From Branchiostoma belcheri (Eukaryota > Chordata > Leptocardii > Amphioxiformes > Branchiostomatidae): DNA of 64,000 nucleotides. The DNA lies in contig NW_017804353.1 in NCBI RefSeq assembly GCF_001625305.1, positions 2,108,485 through 2,172,484 on the forward strand, given 5' to 3'. Positions 1-13,300 of this stretch are shown one piece after another (position 1 is the first letter of the stretch; each line of letters begins with the position of its first letter). Position numbers and translations under genes: made by a program. The notes under the pieces were generated by a model that ran no database searches, was not told the DNA's origin, and saw only the letters and a list, made by a program, of their open reading frames with translations.

Positions 1-3000
1 AGCACCTTTGACAGTCTTGCCATGGAATAATGATGTGTAATTAGACGAATGAACTGTCCTTTGACAAACTCGATTTGTCACATTAGACCACGACATTCCC
101 AGGTGCGTTAATGGCGAGGAGTCGATCAGACGCGTGGCCTCGCACACGGAGGAGGATCTATTATTGACCAGTCATTAACGTCTGTTAAACGGGAGGTGAC
201 CAGAATTTCCGCGATCCTTTTTCTCCGCGTCTCCCCGCGCTCGTTTTCTATTACAGAGAGGCGTCTGGGACGGATAGAGATAATAAGGTATTGATTTATC
301 AGGCAATGTTAGTGCGTGCAGCCGATCCGAGGACCGGGGCTGTGCCGTAAACCTTTACGACGTTCAACATCCAAAGTCCTTTGAGATACTCTCTTCAATC
401 AACCCCGCCTACTCTTAAAGCCTGTACAGGAATATGACCACGTACGACGCGGCAACATAGCCTAATACATGAGTATAAGTCCCTATTTTGTCACGATCAC
501 CTTTCTTAGTTATAATGGTTTCCGGCTAGTTTTCATTCTTGGCAACACCTTGGCGTACTTTCGAACATCTCTGTGACCTTATTCCAGTTAACTGTCCCGC
601 AACTTCGGAAAGATGAGCTTACGAACACGTGACTCCAGTTTAACTAGTCAGAGGAGCTACGTATACGCCTATATGTAAGGCTGGGTGTCAGACGTGCTGG
701 GTCAGGTATTCATAGCGATGTCCAAACATCTTTGAGTTGAAATCAAACTTTAGAATGTAACTGACAAGAAAGTTGCCGATATAACTACAATGGCAAGTTT
801 ACTTACCAAGCTAGAAAAATTCAGGCAGTCGCTCTTTTCTTAAAATAAATCGTATCAATTTGTTTGAAATATGGTGATTCTGACAAAATTCTAAAAAGCT
901 TCAACAGAACAACAGCATCATCAGCATTTAGCCAAGTTTATCATGAGAGCAGCAGTGTTATTTCACACCGAAAACGCAGATTTCAGACCTTCTATATGGT
1001 GTCAGAAAAATGGCCGATCTCCTCAAAATCAGACATGCAGTCCAACGGCCTTGGCAAACCACAGTCATCAGTAGTTCAGCGCCCTGGAGGGTTGAGCGTG
1101 CATCTATCAGCAGATGGTCCACCATCTCCAGGGTCATGCCCGATTGAAACTATGCTTTATAGACTGACATCGCGACTGAAAGGGGTAAAAGCCCGCGGTC
1201 ATTTCCAATTATTTGATAGGATTGTTCGGAATATAGGCTGCCGGCATGCCACAGACATCGCTCTGGGGATTATTCCGTCTGCCTCTGGCTAGTGTGCGGG
1301 GATATTGCACTATAGATCCTCAACTCATCTGCAATACTTCTCCGGACTACCCACCCATCTACCAACCTTTTGGAGCGCGGTGAATACTATCTCCTCTTGT
1401 CGGAAGCTAATACCTGATTTCTATAGCCCGAGTATGGAACCAATATTTTTCCTTACTCCTACACTATAATTTCTAGCCAGAAGATGATTTTTGTGTTGCA
1501 GGATTTCGTTGTAACAGGTAGGGTCAAACAATCAAACAGATTCTTCCGATTTTTTCAGCAATAGTCTGAATCGGCTTGTGTTGAGACTTTTCACTATATA
1601 ATATCCTCAAATCATTTGCTGTACGCTAAGCCACTCACTACTTCATCAGCCTTTCTGACATCTCTTCTTCCAGAAGCTAATGCCTGTTGTCTCGACAACA
1701 AACGAACTTTAACACTTTCTCTGTTCATTCATCAAAACGTCACATCAAACACTTTGATATTATTCTAGATTTGTGTTGTTACATTGAGAACATACCTTCG
1801 TTTTCTTAAAGAATTGTGTGAACTTACCTTAGCACGTAAACTTACACAAAAGATGACTGATGCTACAGACGAAACTCAATCCGGCAGTTGACGCAACCAT
1901 TTTAGAATACCAGTATCCGCAACACTTAAACAGCTTTAATGACTTCCCCCAACAAAGATTTGGTTGATTGTGGTGCCGTTAAAGCTACAAATACATCGCA
2001 CCTCCTTTCTTATGCGAACAGAATAGATGACCACAAGGCGGCGGAACCAGACGGCTAAATCATTGATAGCGCCTCCATGAATGTAGGAAGAGGCACTTAC
2101 CGGGCATGAGTGACTTCCTCTACAGTCAGGAGACAATACGCCATGACTCCTGGACTTATTAATGACCTATGAAGAAGATCAGTTACGGTAAAAGACGCCA
2201 AGATGATGGCGAATTGTCGTACGATTTAAGGGGAAGGTTTAAAACAAGCCTATAGCTTTCGATTTTGGGAGTTGTTTCATCCATGTTACATATATTACGG
2301 GTGATATTTACGAATTTGTTTTCAGAACTCAATACATACAGTTGAATGTATTCAAAATAAAGGACTTTTATCATTACACTTACAGGTTCTTTATACTCAA
2401 AACAATATATTCTTTTTTTATATTCTTTTTCTATTCAAAATTTTTACACGTTGCCATCGCATATTCGTAATATGCACATATTACATACAAGCAATGCACA
2501 TTTTCCAGTTACGTTGACAAGAATCTAAATGAATTTCATTTTCGTCGTGTCCTAGTTGATGTACAAGTCAGCAAATCATCGTTTCAGTACCATATGCATC
2601 TAGCTATAGGTCATATCAGAAGTACGGGGTCTTGTTCCCAAAATAACGAATATCCTCTCAGGGATCTTCCTTTTAATTTCCTACCTACTCCACCTGCCCA
2701 GCCTACTGACAAACCGATGTGGACTGGACTTGGTCAGGCCCGAGCATATCTAATAACAACATCGGTCACAACAAGGACGGACATGCATCGGGGTTGTCGA
2801 TGCGATTATCTCTTGCTCTTGTGACAGTTATATTTGTCTGATGACGCAAGTGGAACAGATAGCAGCCAGTGACACGGACAGAGGGACCTGTAAACTGATT
2901 TCCACCTACTGCAATGACGAATTGACGGTATCTATAGGGACGTAAAACCAGCGGGAGGCTCACATGTCAGGATAATCGACGGTGGCAGTGGAGCACTGGC

Positions 3001-3462
3001 TGACCTAGAAAGTCAAAGGCAGGAAGAGGGGATGAAATCGTCGTCATGTCCTTAATATCCACATACGCATATAGAGTAGTGTGGCCATTCATACCTTGAT
3101 ACCGCATAAAGCCTTCTTCACCTGCAGGCCTTTAGTGAGTCGATCTCGACGCCTCTGTGATGGACATGGTGTTTTCAGACTACTTCTAGACCGCAAGGAT
3201 GCCGGGTTGAGTGCTGCCTTAGCTACCTAGTTCAGTAATCTGAACCCTGGCACTGGTAGGCTACAAATATATAACTTAATAGCTTGACGCAAACTTTATT
3301 TACTCTTTATTTTTAAATCTCTTTATCTGTATGTTTTCCTTTATATGGGAAAGTGATGCCTGAAATAAATACTAAAGATATTAAAACAACTTTCTCCCTC
3401 CTCTGTGCGATCAAGATATATGACCCGGGGTCTTGGAACAGTGAAAATGTCAAAAGGAGTGA

Positions 3463-3943
3463 ACATTAATATCTTTCTACATCAGATATCGTTCGGTATG
3501 TAACACACAATATAGATATATTAGTTTTCCACGAGAGTAACCAGCATACATCTTTGACAGCGTTGTCAGCGATATGATTTAGGCTGAGAAAGTTTACCAT
3601 GTTAAGGCCAGCATTTCTTCAATAACTTACTGAAGGGTTGACCGACGCATAATGAATATTAATTCCTTTCCGCATCAGATATCGTTCAGTATATAGCACG
3701 TAATATACTTACTTAATACTTACTTTCCTTTGACCGGCCGCTTCTACCTCTATGTGGGCGTCGCGGGGAGGTAATATATAATAGGTAGACGTAATATAGA
3801 TATTTTATATTAGTTTTCAACAAGAGTATCTACCATCCATCTTCGACACTACTGCAACAATATAAATCAGGCTGCAAAAGTTTAAACTATGTCAAGGCTA
3901 GTAAAATTGTCTCAATACCTGACTGACAGGTTGACCCGCACAT
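3463..3943. repeat. Diverged tandem duplication, second copy interrupted
   Basis: Two direct copies follow each other: about 3463-3652 and 3653-3943. Shared landmarks in order are the CATCAGATATCGTTC block, a GTAATATAGATAT-like block, TTAGTTTTC followed by GAGAGTA/AAGAGTA, a CATC-TTCGACA block, and a closing GACAGGTTGACC-like block. The second copy is longer because about 80 bp (3712-3789) are inserted and bracketed by the 10-base direct repeat ACGTAATATA, as expected of a target-site duplication. The inserted piece is too short to classify. Confidence 0.75.
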
Positions 3944-6900
3944 GATGTATTACTCATCTCTTGCAGAAAAAGATGCACTCTCCGTATCTACAACAGTTCA
4001 TTTCACACGAAAGGAAGAGCCTCAGACAGGGGAGTATAATGGCCTGCCGTATCTGAGCCCAGCACTGATGACCGGCAGCTTGATCTGCTCGTGATCGATG
4101 TTCGCGCTTTGAACGAAAGACGGCCGATGCTAAACAGCAGACAGACAAGTGTCTGCATCCCCAGGCTCTTTGATGTATTGGGAACCCGCCGTGACAGCTG
4201 CTATTTTTCTTGTTTGGTTGGTGGGATGAAGGATGGGGGCCAGACTTCGCTCTAAGCATGGGAAGACGAGCCACTTGTTATAGTAAGCTGCTCGTCGCTG
4301 GGATGGATGGAGGGAGAGAAAATGTATGTCAAGGTTGCGATGCATCCTGATACTACCGATACTGATAGGAGAGGATGAAGAGGGAGGTCGATACCTTCTT
4401 CTGTAGAATCTGATCTGAATGACCTAATTTCTATGAGCCATACCCTGAGCATTTAGAGAACCGCACAAGTATAAAATGGTAACGACATTTCCTATCAACC
4501 TCTGCCTGGCACTTCTGAGTTAAGATTATTCAATTTGACGAAATGATACACACTTTTCGGGGAAATCGTGAAAAGTTTGCTTAGTAAAGTACACTTCCAG
4601 TACATGTTTCCTTGTTCTGAAACTACATGGCAAAGAGGACCGACACGGTCTGCATTAAGTTGGCCCTGCCTGACAGGATGTCAATACCAGTCTTGAAAGT
4701 TAAATACCAATGGATGAAAAGAGGAAGAAGATGCAAATCCCCCTGGTGATTTACAAACGATTTTCGTGAGAAGAATTAACCTGCGGCCTCGCTTTATAGC
4801 GCCCACCAGTCGCTACAGGGAGCCCCAGTGAACCTGGCATTTTCCGTCTGCAGCACTTCTAAAGGACGAGGTCAGGCAGGTGGGGAGACTTTATGTGAGA
4901 AAATGGACGGGTGTTACATTTAACCTTTCCGTACTGAGTACACCTACCACACAGAACATCTTCGTCGGCTCCTTAACTCAAGAAGGCACGAATATATCAA
5001 TGTAGGTTTTTTTAAAGAGGGATTGCGAGCATGAATTTCCAACACGAAAGAATTGACTTGCCTTATCAGTCTTTGTCAGGGAGTTAATCAATAACCCACT
5101 GCTTCTATAGCATGTCTGGTATTACTAATGTTGATTGGACCCTAACCAAATCCCTGTCCCAGAAAGGGAATGGAAACTACGCCCACATGCTTCGGTTCGC
5201 TCTTGAAGTTCCTTGGGAGAGGCACATCACTGAGAAAAACTTCACATTGGTCTACTCCTGATCACTGAAGTTATTATCAGAACCGCATACTGGCCGCAAA
5301 GACCTCCTCTGGCTATGCGGATGCCAATCGGAGAAGAGGACGACCAAACCTGACACTAAAGAAAGTTTTGAAGCACCAAGTAGGAGATTCCCTAAAGACA
5401 CACTGGTTTGGTTAACCCACGCCCGCACTCTGTGTAGCAAGAGTACCACACCCTGGAAAGTTCAACGACACGTGTACGTCTTTATGTGTCAGCAAGACTG
5501 TTCATAAACTCGCCTGGAGGTTTTTCAATCACATAGACGTACTGAAATTTATGTCGGCTCTCCAAGCGGACATAACATTCCGGAAGCACGAGAAATAACC
5601 AGAATGTTTGTCGTAAATTAGTGTCTGACTTAAAGTTGTTTATCGTAGGATTCCGGAGGCAAAATAATTGGGGTAGCTGATTCTAAGTCCTCTGTGGTTA
5701 CAGGTAAATGTCCACATGTCTGTAATTGATAGAGCAGGAGCGTTGATGATGATATTAGCGTTGATCATGATCTTCTATGCCCTATATTTGCAACCTGCCT
5801 GTATGTTAACAAATCGGCAGAGTTTCTACACGTTAGTATGCTGCCATATGCCGCACGTTCACACCCTGAATGTAAAGCGATAGGGTTTATCTAATTTACC
5901 TTGTTGTATTGAGTGCCCTTAACGCCTCAGACCCAGCCCACTGTCCTTTCTCCGACCTCACTCTCCGGCCAAGGGCGTCAGGTCCCGACTATATCGACCT
6001 CTCCCCTCCACACGTGTTGTAGCTGATTATTGCTAAGCCTAAATGGCAATTCCCCCCGACATGAAAGTTCGCAAGATTGTGTCGTCAATACCAGGCCGTC
6101 TCTTTTACAGTGTGTAATCGCGGGATGCTGACAAGGAGCGGACCCCTTAATCACTGTTAAGTACAAGTTCGCGCGATTGCGAGGGTCCTTTGGTAAGGCG
6201 GAGTAATCTGTGGAGGCTGTAAGAGTCGGTATTGCCAGCTGTTGTATCGCATTTGTTCCCAATCTGCAGGCAATAACATCTGACAACTGCAAAGCACACC
6301 TCGGCCGAGAGAATGCATAACTCGGTTTTGCTGATAGCGGACTTGTCAGGAAAGCGTCAAGAAAAATCGCGGGGTCCCGAGTTAAACTGATGGAAAAGGA
6401 ATCAAAAGGACAGTCAAAGAATATGACAAAATTTGAATCAGAAGTAAAAAAAAAAAATAGAATGGCATAAAAACATGTTCTTATGTTTCAAAGATATGAA
6501 CCCAGCAAAACTGAAAAAGTTGGACGACTTTTTTTTCAAATACGTACATGTAATATAAAATATGTCTTCTCCTCCTGCGATACAATCATTTCACCAGGTA
6601 AAAGGATCGCCCGGATCCAACTGAGTAAATCACCTGATGTGTACACTACATGCACGCAGCTTCCCAAGTCAAACTTTCCATTTGTTCCGTTTGATAAAAT
6701 GCCCCCCAAAACCGCTATCTACCACTTCCCCGCGTGTCTAATCTATTTTCCTATCCCTCTGTCCTATTTTGCTGGACCCGATCGTAAAATTGGCACATAA
6801 AAAGGATATCAGCGCATAAACATGTAGGCGAAGGTACTTTTTACTGCCGTTAACGTCTGTGGTGGATGGCTTTATCTGCAAGATGTCCCTTCTCAGGGCG

Positions 6901-7493
6901 TTATCGGAACATTTGGAAATACATCACGTACTTAAGGAATTGTCATGCAGTATGGTGTCTTTTCATAGGCGAAGTCTTTTTTTCTCTCTTCAACTAAAAA
7001 TATACTAATGAGATATTCAAATTTATACCAAGCAAACTTACAACGTTTCCAAAATGCAAATGACCTGAGAGAAATAAACTTAAATGGCATTTCACAATGA
7101 GTTATATACTGTTTGATGGCTAGCGCTCACTATTTTGACCACATCTGAATCCTTCAATTCTATGAAATGTGCCCCTTTTCTAAAAACCGTATTCTTGTGC
7201 CTGAGGTATTGAGCAATTTTCACTAGAATATGTAGTAGTCCTCCACACACCGGTACTTATCTATGGCTTCATAAGTCGTATCGGGAAGGGCAGTAAACAT
7301 ACCAATGGCCCTGGATAACGTCTACGGCGATAAGCTTTATGTTTGCAGGACTTAAGTAAAGGAAAGGACTTAAAGTATAAGGTGCCTGCAACAGTAGGCT
7401 AAGTTTTTCAGGAAGTTTTCTGAATTCTAGTTCTTAAGAAAGTTTGACGGAGGAAGTCCCGGCCTGCTTTTAGGCTTTCTAGTACTTTGCAAA

Positions 7494-7790
7494 ATGTACT
7501 GCTTGACTAACGATAACTGTGCCGCGCTTCTGAGTGGTGAAAGACGACGCCATTTCCCAAGAAAGTATGTTCGCGTGAATCGTAGTCAGCCACCTGTGAT
7601 GTGGGATCGATGGCAACAAAACAAAGGACCTGGATGTTGTGATGTGTTAAATCCTGTCCTTTCTTCCCAGCGTAATCTGTAACATGTACGACTTTCCTAA
7701 CGATAAATGCGCCTCACTACAGAGCAATGACACACGTGAAACACGACGCTATTCCGTAAGTAAGTGTGATAGTGTCGTCCTACGTGTCAA
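7494..7790. repeat. Imperfect tandem duplication, period about 190 bp
   Basis: The segment starting at 7493 (ATGTACTGCTTGACTAACGA) is repeated in altered form from 7683 (ATGTACGACTTTCCTAACGA). The similarity continues through a GACGACGC / ACACGACGC block and a GTAAGTGTGATAGTGTCG-like block. Both copies begin with an ATG in a short open frame, but the frames do not resemble each other well as protein, so I read this as non-coding duplication. Confidence 0.5.
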
Positions 7791-8544
7791 ACTACTCTTG
7801 TCTATCACTTTGGCCGGAATCCAGATCGCTCTGCCCTGTAAACTCCACCAAAAACAACGATCTCATTGTTCATGATCAAAGCTTCATTTCTTTCCTGATT
7901 ACACCATCTGATTCTGAAACAATGGGTTTCTCGGGCAGTTTTCGGTCGCGACGAACAGTAGTAAAATTGGAAAAGACCAAATTATCGCAAATTTTTAGTG
8001 CACTAGTGTCATTTGCTATATTCAGAAAGGAGTGCGTAACCTTAGGTGCCCTAGAATTGAAATTGTTTCGCATTTATGCCGGTGGAAAGCAGCTATGGCG
8101 TGTTCAGTGCAAAGTCTCCATGTCTTGCTAGGTAGCGCCTATAGGATAACAAGAAATTAATGTGGAGAAAAGCCGCCACTGAGACTTCAGATTAGAAATC
8201 GCGCCGGAATAATAAGGGAAATTATGACTGAATGAATTTCTCAGCTGAGTCGAACCTGGCTGAAGGAGAAGCTTCCAACGTTCCTCTACTAAAGATACAT
8301 TTGAATTCATCAGATTTGTATCGGTGACATCGGCGGTCAGTGCGCAAAGTCTAAGTGGCCGCCTGAAAATCAGTTGTGCTCTCAGTTGAGCTCCACTAAG
8401 TAAACAGGACGTAGCCAGCAGAAGACTTTAAGAATATTCACGATAAGTGACATGTCACTGACAAGAAAGCGTGCATTTCTCTTTAACCCTTTTACTACCC
8501 GCATGCAGCGAAGGAAGACTTTAATTCAGGAGCTGTTTACATGA

Positions 8545-8760
8545 CCAAGTAGATTCATCTCCCGGATTACGGTCGGTTTTAACGTCCCGGCCGACCGTTA
8601 CAGAATCCAGCCCGGAACCAAGCTCACGGTCAATAAGGTTAACGAGTCCCGTCCCATCTGGACATGATGGATGGTCTCGCGAGAACTGGGGTCGCTGAAC
8701 GGGATTTGGGCGGCCATCATTGCTTATCCTGTCCTTCCGCCATGATCATTCGAGCGGTCA
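8545..8760. promoter_or_regulatory. CpG-rich patch with TCTCGCGAGA palindrome
   Basis: Within AT-rich surroundings this patch is rich in CpG. It contains an 8-bp perfect inverted repeat ACGGTCGG (8569-8576) / CCGACCGT (8591-8598) and, at 8675-8684, the 10-base palindrome TCTCGCGAGA, a known core-promoter motif in animals, followed by a GGGCGGCCATC segment reminiscent of YY1-type sites. No coding exon is visible on either side within about 1.5 kb, so a promoter role is only a suggestion. It could be an enhancer or the start of a non-coding transcript. Confidence 0.3.
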
Positions 8761-10346
8761 TTGTCAATGTTATCACTAACTAGAGAAATGTGGGGTAGGA
8801 AATGCATCATGTTGGCTTTAATCCGAGTGGGGACGTAGGAACAACCTCTTCGGTGCCGGTTGTTATTTCTTTAATTTGATTTTTTTTCATATCAGCCATT
8901 GCGCCGTCAAAATATTGATGTGCGTACGATTGCTACACCCCAAAGGCACTGTTGAAGTGGTAGTTGTTATGATGATATTTCGCTAGTGTATTGCCTATAT
9001 TGCTTTCGCGTGCAATTTTGAGCTCAAAATTCATCAACGGAACATAAATGTGCAAGAATTACACCAACATTATTACAGGAAACAGGCCACAAACTCAAGA
9101 TATATACCCCTCCTGTGTAAACATCTAACGCTTGTTTTATTATGATGGTGAAACTTATCTGGGTTCAGGCATCTTTACAGCAAAAGTAGAAGCCTCGAAA
9201 TTCCTTATTGCCAATGGCTGATCCGTCTTAAGACCATTAACAAGAACTAACTGCTTTGTACCAGGCCCCAGAAGGCTTTCCAAATCCTCGTCCATTTTTC
9301 TAGACCTACATAGGGGAGATAATGAGTAATAAAACCACAGTTAGGAAGCCGTGAAATCCATCAAAGATTATTTACGCATTCTATTTACAGGTCCAAGCAT
9401 ACACTACTTCCAAATGACGTTTCAAGCAATGACTAGCACTACACGTATGTAGGGACAACTTCATAAACATTTTTGTCAAGAACAAAACGGAAGATTCCTA
9501 ATTTTATTGTTTCAAGAAAATCATTTCCAACAAGTAGAAAACGTTTCCTACTGTTAAAAGTTATGCATATCATGTACAAGAAGCACAAAGTACGTTTATG
9601 ACAGACTTATTGCAAAGTCATGCCCAAGGGCTCATTATGATTTAATGTGGGACATGGGATTTTGGTATGACGTCCGAAACTAGTTTCAATATTGCATTAA
9701 CTAGAACTTCCCAAAGCGAGCTGTTTGATTTGACGTCATTACTGTAGCTGAAGGCCAACTGATTGCAAGTCGGTAGATGGCAGCAATGCACAGATACATA
9801 TAGTCATAGCCTGCCAGCACCTAGCATACTAGCATATACCTCCTAGGATATTACTTTGGCATACCATGCGTGAAAATGGTGTGAACTTTGGATATAATGC
9901 ACTCGAAAACAGACCTGTGAACGTGATATAATAGTTATCTGGAAGTTTTGGTAGTTACTTTTTGATCTGTCAAGTATGCGCAACCATTGATGAAACCGTG
10001 GCTGACAAAATTTAGTCTTTTCCCTGCAGTGGTATATTATGGTGCCCCAACGAGGTCAAGGGATAAGTGAGACAAGGTTTATTAGGGTGAGCTATGGAAA
10101 GTATGGAAAGTCCTTCACTCCGAAGAAATGAAATAGTTAACAATACGTGCAGCTAATGTAAACATACTAACAGCTACAATGTTACAGTTAACTGTCGCTG
10201 CTGCAGTACCGGGAATGTGTCATGTATAAAATAACACAGTGGTTGCACTGCGATTGCATTGTATTGCATTGCAGGTCACCATAGACCACAACTCCAAAGA
10301 AAAGATAGTCATTCATTCATTTCTACCTCCGCAGTAGCCTATGATC

Positions 10347-13300
10347 TCAGGTGTCTTGTTTCAGCACCAGTTTCTCCAGGTGCCTCATGGGAGCTTCTGC
10401 CATCATGCTCACGATGTAAGCCACGGCATAGGAGAACACCACATGCCCCACGAAATAGTATGCCTGAAAAATTACAGGAAACACTCATTTAAAAAGTCTC
10501 ACATAATAGTACGTGTGACACATGACAGAAAATGCGCACTTAAAAGGCACGTGCCCCACAAAACATTGTCTGAAAAATGACAGAAAACTTAAGACATTTA
10601 AAAAATCACATACCCACAAAATAGCATAAAGGTCTGTTCAAATCATCTTGGTCAATGAATGACCAATCCACCGCTTTTGTGAAATCACGTCAAAACCGTT
10701 TAACGTAGTACTCTGTGAGCTTCTTGACTGATGTTGAACAGTCAAGCCTAATTATGTCCAAATTATGTGTGGAAATTACAGTCCAAACCTGTTTCTGAAT
10801 GTCTTCTACCATTGAACAAAGACAATTTTTTTTACAAACCAGCAGAATGTCAGTGTAGTGTATATTGGTCTCCGTCTGGTCCTGATATACGAGGTAGATG
10901 ACCATGGGATGTACCAGGTAGGCGCAGTACGTCAGCCGGCTGAGGGGAATCCAAGCTTTCAATGACAGGATGGTGTTGATTATACCTGCGGTAAAAGCAG
11001 TAAAATCATTCTTTGTTCATAGATAAGAATTACATGACGCTCAGGTCACATTAGTAATAGCTGGTCAAACGTGCAGAGGAACATTATCATCATCATCGTC
11101 CGGCTGCGGTGCAGTCGACCACTAGTCATTTCTACGATTGACGCCAGGTCACCAATGTCTTCCAGCCCCAGATCACCCTCAGTGTCCCCACAGTGGTAAC
11201 AATCACAGACAAATACGATACGATACAACACAACACGTAACATAATAGTGTACAATGCTGTTTTCAAATACTTTAGAATTATCAAAAGAAATTAAGATGG
11301 TGTCATTTTCTATAAATTTTAATGGGTTTGAAAGGACGCAAGTTTCAAATTTAGTTTTAGATGAAGACCGGTAAGTTTCTACGGTAAAGCGTCAATGAGG
11401 CTCATGGTGCGCATTCCAATCAGTGAATCATCCGCATCCATCAACATTTTTAAAGTTCCTGCCCCAAAAAAAAGCAAAAACACTCCTTGTACCTCCGTAG
11501 CCATTGACGCAGGCAAACACGACCCAGGCCAGCCCCACTCCCCAGGCAGTCCGGTGTACAGTCAGGTACAGGATGGCCACAGGTCGACTCAGAACCACCC
11601 CCTGAGTAAGATGGTTGTACAGTCCATACACAACACCCATGCAGATTCCTGTAGCTGCCAGCCAACCTAGCAATGCTACAGCCTGTGACAATACAAAAAT
11701 TATTTTCATTTATCCATTTCAGTGGTAATTCATTCAGTACAGACCCCCCCCCCTGCTTTAATGTTGATTTACCACTTCAGCATGACCCATCTGAGAAGCA
11801 GCAGATCAAACTTCTGACTGGGCAGGGCTTACCAGATAGGAATATAGTTGTACTAAGAATATAACCTTAATACCTTGTGCATGCGGACCTGTCCTCTGGT
11901 TCTGTAGAGCAGATAGCCCAGCATGAGTCCCACCAGGTAAGGTCCGATCCTGCAGTACGGCTTCTGGTAGATCAGGTTCGTGGCATCAGGGTATTGTCTA
12001 AAACAAAAATAGATAAGCATCGATTAGACACAGATGAAATGAAAATGGTTGGTGTTGGTGTGACACTACAAAAGTTTGGGCATTACGAAAATACCATAGT
12101 TATAATCTAATCAAGCTATTAAAACAACTTTTGAACTGTACACAAATGAGACTTCGTGTGGGCATTGGCTATTATCTCCAAGCCGGAGCCCATGTCTAAT
12201 AGAAAATATGTTGCCTCTTTGTCTCTTTTCAAGCTTTCCCCCGCACCACTAGGTTCTGTATCATGCATGCACAGCACACCCAGTATGTGTTCCCCACTAT
12301 TAAAATGATGATCAAAGTTTTGAGTTACCCAGGCGATGTTAAGACGGGTTGCAGGTTATAGTGTATGGCCAGGCCGATTGTCGCTCCAAAACTGGCGAGC
12401 AGTAGAACAACCTGGGTGATCATTCCCACCAGGAGATACCTGAGAATCGGAAAATAATTGAGATCATGACAGTACAGGTAATATGAAATACAAACCTCAA
12501 CTATATGACTAAACACTAGTGTTTATAGACAGGCACACAGACGAACGCCTCTGAAAACATTGGCGAAGGGAAAGATTTCACAGACATGTTCCAGTACACT
12601 GTACTCTATTTTATAGCCTACCTAAATGTCAGCCATATGATTGGAACACTGATGACAAAGAACTGCATGTCATTCGCCAGGTACCACGTCCAGCCCATAC
12701 ACTGAAACAGGAATGTTATAGTAGCAGAATCCTTTGAAGACAAAATCTGAGACTTCAACCAAAGGTACAAGAACACATGTATTACAATACAAGGACAAAC
12801 TGGCTTCTCCATACCTGTATGTTGACCGTGACCATGTCTAAGAAGTTGTTGATGTAGAGAAAGTTGTACCACCAATTTTTGGGACAGCCGGGGTCGGGGG
12901 CAGTGGTGGCAGCAGGACCAGTCATGATGTAAGGGTAAACCCACACCCACAGCATCAACACAAACGCATAGACTGGAGTCAGTCTGGAGAGGAAAACGAT
13001 GCATATTAAGTGTCTTTGTGGCAGGAATNNNNNNNNNNNNNNNNNNNNATGGAAACAATCATCAAGTCCGGGGGGCGGGGTCCCGGTCCCAGACTCTCTA
13101 CCTCCAGTCCACTCTGTCCGTCATGGCACTCGCCAGGTAAGCCTTTATGAACACCAGATAACAGAATTCAAATGTAGAACCAGAACAGCAAACTGGCATA
13201 CATTTGGGTTGACTTGCACGCACTGTAGAGAGCAAATAATTCTTATGATTGTCTATTTTTTTCTTTACTTCTCACCTCCAGTATCGGTGCACATACAGCT

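Larger units (their letters stand above)
1..10258. other. Intergenic region without recognised genes
   Basis: I find no coding exon that I can support here. The longest open frames (for example 864-1292 plus strand, 142 codons, and 7766-8131 plus strand, 121 codons) show no recognisable domain, no low-complexity signal and no convincing splice-linked partner, so I treat them as chance frames. The stretch contains two imperfect tandem duplications (3463-3943 and 7494-7790) and a CpG-rich patch near 8.55-8.75 kb, which are listed separately. It lies downstream of the 3' end of the acyltransferase gene. It could hold distal regulatory DNA, but nothing in the sequence alone proves it. Confidence 0.6.

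Noticed and set aside
864-1292. 142-codon open frame on the plus strand
   Set aside because: No recognisable domain, no splice partner, composition like the surrounding non-coding DNA.
5280-5430. Stretch reading ANRRRGRPNLTLKKVLKHQ on the plus strand, similar to ends of LINE reverse-transcriptase proteins
   Set aside because: Too short and not in a longer conserved frame; similarity could be chance.
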